Shown piece by piece: positions 53,389-62,300 of a DNA stretch of 64,000 nt. Within the stretch, counting starts at the first letter, position 1. Each line of letters starts with the position of its first letter. The notes under the pieces were generated by a model. That model was given only the letters and a program-made list of their open reading frames with translations. It ran no database searches and was not told the origin of the DNA. Source of the DNA: Zobellia laminariae (GTDB taxonomy: Bacteria; Bacteroidota; Bacteroidia; Flavobacteriales; Flavobacteriaceae); NCBI RefSeq assembly GCF_009725995.1, contig NZ_RCNS01000003.1:873030-937029 (forward strand), written 5' to 3'. The translations under genes were made by a program, and so were the position numbers.

Positions 53389-55218
53389 TTAACTCTTACC
53401 TTCCATCTTATCTTTCAACGCTTGCAATGCTTCGTTAGCATCACCTAATGTTGGCTTAGCTTCGTCTGCAGATGCTGCAGATTTCTTCTGCTGTGCTTTA
53501 ACGTTACGCTGCTCTTCCTCACGGAAAATAGCAGTGTGACTTGCAACAACACGTTTGAAATCTTTATTGAATTCAATGATCTTAAATTCAGCTTCGTCTC
53601 CTTTGCCTAATTTCTTACCATCTTCCTTCTCTAAATGACGTTGCGGAACGAAAGCAGTGATATCTTCATTAAAGTCTATTGTAGCACCTTTATCAACGAT
53701 ATCGGTAATAGCAGCTTTATGAATAGTATCTACAGCAAATTCAGCCTCGTATTTATCCCAAGGGTTCTCAGTAGTCTGTTTGTGACCTAAGCTAAGCTTA
53801 CGACCAGCAACATCCAACTCTAACACTTCAACTTCCATTTTGTCTCCAACAGAAACAAACTCAGATGGGTGCTTGATTTTCTTAGTCCAAGAAAGGTCAG
53901 AAATATAGATCAAACCATCAATACCTTCTTCCATCTCAACAAAGACACCAAAGTTGGTAAAGTTTCTTACGATACCTGAATGTTTAGAACCTACAGGATA
54001 TTTAGTAGTAATATCTGTCCATGGGTCTGGAGTCAATTGCTTGATACCAAGAGACATTTTACGATCTTCACGATCCAATGTCAACACAACAGCTTCTACT
54101 TCATCACCTACTTTTACGAAATCTTGAGCCGAACGCAAGTGCGTAGACCAAGACATTTCAGAAACGTGGATCAAACCTTCAACACCTTCAACAACCTCAA
54201 TAAATGCACCGTAATCTGCGATTACTACTACTTTACCTTTTACTTTGTCTCCAATTTTGATTTCGTCGCTCAAGGCATCCCAAGGATGTTTCTCCAATTG
54301 CTTCATACCCAACTGGATTCTAGATTTGTTCTCATCAAAATCAAGTATAACAACGTTGATTTTCTGATCCAATTCTACAACCTCGTTCGGGTGATTGATA
54401 CGGCTCCAAGAAAGGTCAGTAATATGTACTAAACCATCTACACCACCAAGATCAACAAACACACCGTAAGAAGTAATGTTTTTCACAACACCTTCTAACA
54501 CTTGTCCTTTTTCTAACTGGCTGATGATTTCTTTCTTCTGCTCTTCGATATCCGCTTCGATCAACGCTTTGTGAGATACTACAACGTTTTTGAATTCATG
54601 GTTAATTTTAACCACTTTGAATTCCATTGTCTTACCAACATACTGATCGTAATCACGAATAGGCTTCACATCAATTTGAGAACCTGGTAAGAAAGCTTCG
54701 ATGCCAAAAACATCTACAATCATACCACCTTTAGTTCTACACTTAACGAAACCACTAACAATTTCTTCATTATCGTGGGCCGCATTTACACGATCCCATG
54801 CCATAATGGTTCTAGCCTTTCTGTGAGAAAGTACTAATTGACCACTTTTATCTTCACGGATATCAATAAGAACTTCAACCTTATCACCCACTTTTAAGTT
54901 TGGGTTGTAACGGAATTCGTTCAAAGAAATAACACCTTCAGATTTAGCATTGATATCTATGATCGCCTCACGGTCGGTCAAATAGACAACTCTGCCTTGA
55001 ACTACCTCTTCATCGGCAGTATCTACGAAGTTTTCAGCTACTAATTTTTCGAATTCCTCTAATTTAGAGTCATCTACTTTTTCAATACCTTCTTCGTACT
55101 TCTCCCAATTAAAGTTTTCCAAAAATTCTTTTGGATCTTGTTTAGGGGCTTGTTCTTTTACTTCTTGTTTTGCTTCAGTAGTATCTTCTACCTGGGCAGT
55201 TGTTTTTTCTTCAGCCAT
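53389..55218 (-). CDS. rpsA: 30S ribosomal protein S1
   Basis: A 609-residue S1 protein with a Glu/Lys/Gln-rich N-terminal extension (about 1-60), typical of Bacteroidota, and about six S1 RNA-binding domains. The clearest are at about 230-300 (GQVLEGVVKNITSYGVFVDLG), 320-385 (DKVKGKVVVIADYGAFIEV) and 405-470 (GSKHSGIVRNFTNFGVFVEM). It helps mRNA binding, although Bacteroidota mRNAs mostly lack Shine-Dalgarno sites. It has its own promoter and a leader of about 115 bases that may allow autocontrol. Confidence 0.97.
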   Translation of the reverse strand: MAEEKTTAQVEDTTEAKQEVKEQAPKQDPKEFLENFNWEKYEEGIEKVDDSKLEEFEKLVAENFVDTADEEVVQGRVVYLTDREAIIDINAKSEGVISLNEFRYNPNLKVGDKVEVLIDIREDKSGQLVLSHRKARTIMAWDRVNAAHDNEEIVSGFVKCRTKGGMIVDVFGIEAFLPGSQIDVKPIRDYDQYVGKTMEFKVVKINHEFKNVVVSHKALIEADIEEQKKEIISQLEKGQVLEGVVKNITSYGVFVDLGGVDGLVHITDLSWSRINHPNEVVELDQKINVVILDFDENKSRIQLGMKQLEKHPWDALSDEIKIGDKVKGKVVVIADYGAFIEVVEGVEGLIHVSEMSWSTHLRSAQDFVKVGDEVEAVVLTLDREDRKMSLGIKQLTPDPWTDITTKYPVGSKHSGIVRNFTNFGVFVEMEEGIDGLIYISDLSWTKKIKHPSEFVSVGDKMEVEVLELDVAGRKLSLGHKQTTENPWDKYEAEFAVDTIHKAAITDIVDKGATIDFNEDITAFVPQRHLEKEDGKKLGKGDEAEFKIIEFNKDFKRVVASHTAIFREEEQRNVKAQQKKSAASADEAKPTLGDANEALQALKDKMEGKS

Positions 55219-55338
55219 TTGCTGATTATAAATTTGTATTCTACGACGTTACAAGAGTTAAACAATAATCGCAGAAGTTGTTATATGTAATTTTTTTATA
55301 GTTCCTTTTCGCTCTTGAATTCTTTGTAAAAAAGGAGT

Positions 55339-55371
55339 GCAAAAATACATCTTTTTTATTAGTTTACCAAT
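55339..55371 (-). promoter_or_regulatory. Promoter of rpsA
   Basis: On the minus strand ATTG (55368-55371) and TATTTTTGC (55339-55347) are separated by 20 bases. One mismatch in the -33 box, perfect -7 box. It gives a leader of about 115 bases before rpsA. Confidence 0.72.
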
Positions 55372-55484
55372 CTTCTTATAGCACCATTCTTTGTAAGACC
55401 TTTTTTTACATGATTTTATACGTAAAACAGTGGTTTTATCGTTATCTTAGGGACAATAATATTAACCATTAAAAAGTATTAAGT

Positions 55485-55865
55485 ATGAGCGTAAAAGCAA
55501 AATATCAAGAAGTTTTAAATCTTGGTGAACAATTGGGTATAAAAAACGGAGACGTTTCTGAAGAAAACGGTGTGCTAAAAATCAAAGGCGAAGCTGGAAC
55601 CCCATATGAGAAAAATTTGCTTTGGGATAAAATAAAGCAGTTAGGTGGCGAAAGTCCTTCTGACCTTAAAGCTAATATTTCTGTTACAGATTCTTCTATC
55701 TATGCCAGACACACTGTTAAAAGTGGTGAATCTTTGAGTAAGATTGCAAAACAATACTACGGAGATCCAATGAAATACAAGCAGATTTTTTCTGCCAACA
55801 CTGGGATATTAAGCAACCCAGATGTAATTCAGCCTGACCAGGTTTTAGTTATTCCAAATTTATAG
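55485..55865 (+). CDS. BON-LysM protein (Kbp/YgaU-like)
   Basis: A 126-residue soluble protein. The N-terminal part (about 1-70) is BON-like (GVLKIKGEAGTPYEKNLLWDKI), and the C-terminal part (about 75-125) is a LysM domain (HTVKSGESLSKIAKQYYGDPMKY, VIQPDQVLVIPNL). This order is that of E. coli Kbp/YgaU, a potassium-binding protein. It has no signal peptide, as in Kbp. It stands alone with its own terminator, divergent from rpsA. Confidence 0.9.
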   Translation: MSVKAKYQEVLNLGEQLGIKNGDVSEENGVLKIKGEAGTPYEKNLLWDKIKQLGGESPSDLKANISVTDSSIYARHTVKSGESLSKIAKQYYGDPMKYKQIFSANTGILSNPDVIQPDQVLVIPNL

Positions 55866-55890
55866 GGAATACCATATAATCAGTGAAATA

Positions 55891-55928
55891 AAAAAAACCT
55901 GCCAGATTTAAATCTGGCAGGTTTTTTT
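55891..55928. terminator. Bidirectional terminator
   Basis: A perfect 19-bp palindrome AAAAAAACCTGCCAGATTT and its complement, with T runs on both strands. It serves the LysM gene and the lon-cmk transcript. The cmk stop codon overlaps its edge. Confidence 0.92.
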
Positions 55929-56619
55929 ATACTTTCTCAATATAGCGCTCGGCTATACTCAGCAGCCGTTCAAACTGTTCTTTGAGGCCCATGTCACTAT
56001 TATCAAACTCTATAGCATCATCTGCTTTTCTCAACGGGGAAAACTCACGGTGCGAATCTATAAAGTCCCGTTTTTCAACATTTTCTAGTACGTCTTTATA
56101 CAAGACTTCCTCTCCTCTATCTAACAACTCTTTATATCTGCGCGTAGCCCTTGCTTGAGGTGATGCTGTCATGAAAACTTTTAATTCTGCATCAGGAAAA
56201 ACTACAGTACCAATATCTCTGCCGTCCATAACAATCCCTTTTTCCTTGCCCATATCTTTCTGCATCTCCACTAACTTAAAACGCACCTGTTCAATCTCGG
56301 CAATTCTACTAACGAATTTAGAAACTCGCATAGTACGTATTTCTTTCTCTACATTCTCATCGTTCAAGTACATTTCGGAAAAACCAAGTTCAGGATTAGG
56401 AACAAAGCGTAACTTTATTTTTGGTAACAGTTTTACCAAATCTTCTAAACGCTCTTCTCCGTCTGCAATAAAATTATTGCGCATTGCAAACAATGTTATT
56501 GCTCTATACATTGCACCAGTGTCTACATAAACGTAGCCCAGTTCTTTGGCCAATTGTTTAGCCAAGGTGCTTTTTCCTGTTGAAGAAAATCCATCTATTG
56601 CAATCGTAATCTTAGACAT
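55927..56619 (-). CDS. cmk: Cytidylate kinase
   Basis: A 230-residue NMP kinase that phosphorylates CMP and dCMP. The P-loop is AIDGFSSTGKSTLAKQLA, CMP-binding residues are in YVDTGAMYRAITLFA, and VMDGRDIGTVVFPDAELKVF and ARATRRYKEL follow. Full length. Its start overlaps the lon stop by one base, so the two genes are cotranscribed. Confidence 0.96.
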   Translation of the reverse strand: MSKITIAIDGFSSTGKSTLAKQLAKELGYVYVDTGAMYRAITLFAMRNNFIADGEERLEDLVKLLPKIKLRFVPNPELGFSEMYLNDENVEKEIRTMRVSKFVSRIAEIEQVRFKLVEMQKDMGKEKGIVMDGRDIGTVVFPDAELKVFMTASPQARATRRYKELLDRGEEVLYKDVLENVEKRDFIDSHREFSPLRKADDAIEFDNSDMGLKEQFERLLSIAERYIEKV

Positions 56620-59087
56620 TAGAGTTTTTTTGCGTTCTTAACTTTTTGATTTGTAATAGCTAAATCTACCACTTCATGCATGTCTGTAACATAGTGAAAT
56701 TTAAGACCCTTAAGATACTCTTTTTTAATCTCTAAAATATCTTTTTCGTTGTCTTTACAAAGAATCAATTCTTTAATTCTAGCCCGTTTAGCAGCAAGAA
56801 TTTTCTCTTTGATTCCGCCAACAGGTAAAACTTTACCTCTAAGCGTTATTTCGCCAGTCATAGCCAAACTCTTCTTCACTTTCTTCTGAGTAAACAGAGA
56901 CACCAAAGAGGTTAGCATTGTAATACCTGCACTAGGCCCATCTTTTGGAGTAGCACCTTCAGGCACGTGAATATGCACATTATATTTATCAAATACCTCA
57001 GGATTTATTCCAAATCTATCTGCATTAGACTTAATGTATTCCATAGCAATCGTTGCCGACTCCTTCATTACCTTACCCAAGTTTCCTGTAATGTTTAAAG
57101 TGCCTTTCCCTTTTGACAATATAGATTCTATAAAAAGAATATCTCCTCCAACACTTGTCCACGCAAGACCGGTTACAACACCTGCTACATCATTATTTTC
57201 GTACTTATCTCGCTCTAACCTAGCTGGTCCTAAAACCTTTTCGATTACTTCGTTGGTAACTTTTACCTGGTACTCCTCTTCAAATGCAATATTCTTGGCC
57301 GCATAACGCACCATTTTTGCAATCTGCTTTTCTAAAGAACGTACGCCAGATTCACGAGTATAACCTTCAACTATTTTTTCTAATTGAGGTTTTGCTATTG
57401 TCAAGTGCTTAGAAGTAAGACCATGCTCTTTTAACTGTTTTGGAAGTAAATGCCTTTTGGCTATTTCAACCTTTTCTTCAATAGTATAACCTGTAACATT
57501 TATGATTTCCATACGATCACGAAGCGCCGGCTGAATGGTACCCAAGTTATTCGCCGTTGCTATGAACATCACTTTAGAAAGGTCGTAACCCATCTCTAAG
57601 AAGTTATCATAAAACTCACTGTTCTGTTCCGGATCTAAAACCTCTAGCATCGCAGAAGAAGGATCACCTTGACTGCTACTGGATAATTTATCTATTTCAT
57701 CTAGAATAAAAACCGGATTTGATGTACCTGCCTTTTTAAGGCTCTGTACAATTCTACCTGGCATTGCTCCTATATAGGTTTTACGATGCCCACGTATTTC
57801 CGCTTCATCTCTTAACCCACCTAAAGATATTCTTACATATTCTCTCCCTAGAGCTTCTGCTACCGATTTACCCAAAGAGGTTTTACCAACTCCTGGAGGT
57901 CCGTATAAACACAAAATTGGTGATTTCATATCGTTTCTCAATTTGAGAACCGCTAGATATTCAATAATACGACGCTTCACATCTTCAAGACCGTAATGAT
58001 CACGATCTAAAATTTTCTGTGCACGCTTTAAATCAAACTTATCTTTTGAAAATTCGTTCCAAGGTAATTCTAGAAAAAGGTCTAAATAATTTCTTTGAAT
58101 AGAATACTCAGCAACCTGAGGATTCATTCGCTGCATTTTAGCCAATTCTTTATCAAAATGCTCTTTTACCTTAGCATCCCACTTTTTCTTCTTAGCCTTC
58201 TTACGCATCTCAAAAATCTCATCATCATGAGAAACTCCACCCAATTCTTCCTGAATGGTTTTCATTTGTTGATGCAAGAAATACTCCCGCTGCTGTTGGT
58301 CCATGTCATTTCTGACCTTAGACTGTATGTCATTCTTCAACTCCAATTTTTGGAGTTCAAGATTCATGTGTTTTAATGTGGCAAGCGCTCTTTCTTGAAG
58401 GTTATTTATCTCCAATAGCTCTTGTTTTTCTTTTACCCCAAGGTTAAGATTAGACGAAACAAAGTTGATCAAGAACGAATTGCTCTGAATATTTTTTATC
58501 GCAAAAGAAGCCTCACTGGGTATATTAGGATTATCGCGGATGATTTTTAACGCTAAGTCTTTTATAGACTCAATAATCGCTAAAAATTCAGGTTCTGCCT
58601 GGTTTGGTCTTTCCTCATTGGTATCCCTAACCGTTGCAGTCATATAAGGTTCTTCTGTAAGCATTTCTGCAACTTCAAAACGTTTTTTACCCTGAAGGAT
58701 AACCGTAGTATTTCCATCAGGCATTTTTAACACCCTTAAAATACGTGCAACCGTACCCAGAACATTTATATCGTTCACCGTTGGATTTTCAGTGTCCTTA
58801 TCCTTTTGAGATACAACACCAATTACCTTAGAACCTTTGTTCGCATCTTTTATTAAATTGATGGATGAGTCTCTACCGGCTGTAATAGGAATTACAACTC
58901 CAGGAAACAAAACGGTATTACGTAAAGGCAGTATAGGAAGTGTCTCAGGCAAGGCCTCATTACTCATTTCTTCCTCATCTTCTGCAGTCAAAAGGGGTAT
59001 CAGCTCAGCATCCTCATCAATGGCCTGTAGCGACATATTGTCAAAATTCGTGAATTTAGGATCTCCCATAGTATCATTTGCGGTCAT
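56619..59087 (-). CDS. lon: ATP-dependent protease Lon
   Basis: An 822-residue Lon (LonA). The N-terminal substrate domain (about 45-250) starts [21 protein letters not shown] Walker A is [15 protein letters not shown] (about 395) and Walker B is [13 protein letters not shown]. The C-terminal protease has catalytic Ser in [11 protein letters not shown] and Lys in [13 protein letters not shown]. The start could also be Met7 (59069), since flavobacterial Lon proteins usually begin near there. A small hairpin, CTGTCA-CTAAAA-TGACAG, ends just before the first ATG. It is cotranscribed with cmk. Confidence 0.96.
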   Translation of the reverse strand: MTANDTMGDPKFTNFDNMSLQAIDEDAELIPLLTAEDEEEMSNEALPETLPILPLRNTVLFPGVVIPITAGRDSSINLIKDANKGSKVIGVVSQKDKDTENPTVNDINVLGTVARILRVLKMPDGNTTVILQGKKRFEVAEMLTEEPYMTATVRDTNEERPNQAEPEFLAIIESIKDLALKIIRDNPNIPSEASFAIKNIQSNSFLINFVSSNLNLGVKEKQELLEINNLQERALATLKHMNLELQKLELKNDIQSKVRNDMDQQQREYFLHQQMKTIQEELGGVSHDDEIFEMRKKAKKKKWDAKVKEHFDKELAKMQRMNPQVAEYSIQRNYLDLFLELPWNEFSKDKFDLKRAQKILDRDHYGLEDVKRRIIEYLAVLKLRNDMKSPILCLYGPPGVGKTSLGKSVAEALGREYVRISLGGLRDEAEIRGHRKTYIGAMPGRIVQSLKKAGTSNPVFILDEIDKLSSSSQGDPSSAMLEVLDPEQNSEFYDNFLEMGYDLSKVMFIATANNLGTIQPALRDRMEIINVTGYTIEEKVEIAKRHLLPKQLKEHGLTSKHLTIAKPQLEKIVEGYTRESGVRSLEKQIAKMVRYAAKNIAFEEEYQVKVTNEVIEKVLGPARLERDKYENNDVAGVVTGLAWTSVGGDILFIESILSKGKGTLNITGNLGKVMKESATIAMEYIKSNADRFGINPEVFDKYNVHIHVPEGATPKDGPSAGITMLTSLVSLFTQKKVKKSLAMTGEITLRGKVLPVGGIKEKILAAKRARIKELILCKDNEKDILEIKKEYLKGLKFHYVTDMHEVVDLAITNQKVKNAKKL

Positions 59088-59262
59088 TCTGTCATTTTAG
59101 TGACAGAACCCTTAGTTATCTATTAACATCATATTCATTAAAAGCGCTGTTATCATTACTATAAACGAGAATAGCACCTTTTCTATCTGTGCATAATTGG
59201 CAATTCTTATGCCATACCATGCTACCTTCTATAAAATCTTCCTCTTACACTAAAATCTCATT

Positions 59263-59301
59263 AAAATAGACAAAGCCCTAAGAAAGGGCTTTGTCTATTT
59301 A
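59263..59301 (-). terminator. Terminator of the galactose-oxidase-like gene
   Basis: A perfect 16-bp stem (59264-59279 with 59285-59300) and a five-base loop lie 17 bases after the stop of the large minus-strand gene. A short T tail follows on the minus strand. Confidence 0.85.
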
Positions 59302-59317
59302 TAATTTAAATTCAAAA

Positions 59318-62300
59318 TTACTTTTTCAAAAACCGTTTTGTATAGTTTTTTCCATTTATTAAAGTGATATGTAATTGATAAACTCCTTTTGTAAGTATAG
59401 AAACATCTAAAGACTGTGTATCATAACTATATGTGTTTTCAATATTCTTAGTACTAAGTACCTGTCTACCTTTCATATCAAAAATAATTATCTTAGAAAT
59501 CATCTCCTTAGGCATTCCCATAATTTGTACATTATCCAACACTGGGTTGGGAGCCAAAAGAATATCGTCTCCATTTTCAGAATAAGTTATATAACTATCT
59601 GGTGTAATAGAACCTTTTAAAGACGTAGCATTCGAGGTTAAATCACAAGACATTACCTCTACTTCAGATAAGTGAAGTATTCCACTACCCGAAAGTTGAA
59701 TGCGAACATACCTACCTTCTGTTACTAATTTTAAAGTTTCCATAAGATTGGCATTCCCTTCAAAATAATATTTAAAAATATTCTCATCTTGTTGTAAAGA
59801 TTCTAATGAGGCTCCCACAGCAAAAGGTGTTTTTGAGATAAAAATATAGAAATTGTTTAATCGCGATTCAAAACCGTTACTTCTATTGTATAAGCGTATT
59901 TCTTCAACCCCTCTTTCTTTTCCTAAGTCTAATTCCCACCAAGGTCTATTTTCATTAGTGGTATGCTGAAGGTCACCGGACCAGGGAGATTCTCCTTGAA
60001 TATTCCCATCGATTGCAGCAGATGCATACCCATTGCCGTATGTACTAGACTGAGTAGCTGTTCCATTTATCGCCACATTAGCCATCACACAACCCGAATC
60101 ACTTAAAATATTAACCTTAATTTCAATAGTTTTTGATTGAAAACAACCGGCACCACTATTATGTGAGTACGTAACCGAATAACTACCAGGGCCTATTGAA
60201 GGGTCAAAAGTGTCGTCAGAACTAGAGCCTGACCAAGTTCCCCCGTCTATATTAGCAATTAATGTCTGCAATCCATCCGTACTAGCAAAAGGTCCTACAT
60301 TCTCCAATACTATCTCCAGATTATCCTCACATTGAGACGAGTCCATTACACAACCCATTACCTCTACTTCCGACATATGTAAAATTCCAAAAGAGGAAAG
60401 TTGAATCCGCAAATACCTTCCTTCCGCGTCAAACCTCAAGTGCTCCTCAAGACCAGCTTCCCCACTAAAATAGTATTTGTAAATATTGTTATCCTGTTTT
60501 AATGACTCAAGCGAGATTCCTGTCTCAAAAGGTGTTTGGGAGACAAATACGTAAAAATTGTTTAACCGTTCCTCTAAGCCGTTCGCACGATTATAAATAC
60601 GTAATTCTTCTATAGCACTACTGACTCCTAAATCAAGCTCCCACCAGGGCCTATTCTCATTCAGGGTATGTTGAAGACTTCCGGACCAAGGAGAAGTTCC
60701 CTCTGTTTCTCCATCTATTGCAACTGAGGCAGTACCATTACCATATGTACTAGACTGTATCGCCGTACCATTAACTGCTATATTAGACAATACACAACCT
60801 CTACTTCCGAGTGTGTTCACCCTTATTTCCGCTGTTTCAGTTTGTATACATCCTTTCCCGTTATCATATGTATATGTTACCGAATAAATACCTTCGCCAA
60901 CACTTGGATCAAAAGTTCCATCTGTGCTTATTCCTGACCAAGTACCACCTGCTGGCATTGCTTCTAGAGTCTGTATCCCATCTGTATCAAGATATGGCCC
61001 TATTGCTATAATACTTGGAGGGTCAATACCCGTACAAGAACTATTAACGGTTATATCTCGGGTATATGACTGAACGCAACCACTCCCATTGTCGGAAGTA
61101 TAAGTAACAGAATATGTCCCAGGGCCTTTACTCGGGTCAAATGTTCCATCGGTACTAGCTCCTGACCAGGTACCTCCCAGTGGAGTGGCTTCTAATATTT
61201 GAATTGAATCATTAGCTATGAATGGGCCAGAAGGACGTATATCCGGAGGAAGAACACCTTCACATTTAGAACTACCTAAAAAGCAGCCCTGCACTTCTAC
61301 TTCCGCCAGATTTAGAATTCCGCTACTCGATAATTGAATTCTAATATATCTACCATCTGTATTTAAAGGGATTGTTTCTATTAAACCAGCTTCTCCTTCA
61401 AAATAATACTCTACTATATTTCCGTTGCTCAATAAACTTTCTAATGTAGCTCTTGAAGAAAATGGTCGTCTAGACACAAAAATGTGAAAATTATTCAATC
61501 TAGATTCAAAACCATCTCCTCTATTATAAATTTTTAATTCATCTATTATATAATCTGAACCTAAGTCCAATTCCCACCACGCAGAATCTTCATTTGTTGT
61601 ATGTTGTATATCAGCTACCCATGGGGAAGTACCTGTTGTAACTCCATCAATGGCAACATAAGCTTTTCCATTTCCATAGGTACTAGATTGTATTGCCGTT
61701 CCTCCCAATGCTACATTTGAAAAAGTACAGCCGCCATCTACAACGATATTTGCTCTAGCAGTGTAAGACCCGTCATCCGTCGTAGCTGTTATTATAGCAG
61801 TACCAGTGGATATAGCAGAAACTTTACCTACTGAATCTACAGTTGCTACAGAAGGATTATTAGTTGACCAAACAATAAGCTTATTCTCAGCATTAGAAGG
61901 CACCACCGTTGCTACAAATTCGTGTATTTCATCTAAATCTAGCTCAACGGCTTCTTCTGATAAAACAACTCCTGAAGTTAAAACAATAGGCATCCCGACC
62001 AATATAGACTCTGCTATTGATGGTACTCCATCAGCAGTTATTGCAAATAACATATAATAACCAGGAGGCAATATATTTCTATCTGGAATATTCAGGCTAT
62101 AATTTCCATTACCACTAAAACTAACAGGTATTCTTCTCTGCTCATTATTTGTACTGTGAGTAGAAGAAGACATTCTTATTAAACTAAACTCCGATATTCC
62201 ATCACTCCCCGAAACTTCAATGACACTATTATAATTTGCAGATTCTGGGGCATTTATAGTAGGCCTATCTGCCAAATTACCATTTGCATCAAATAAATAT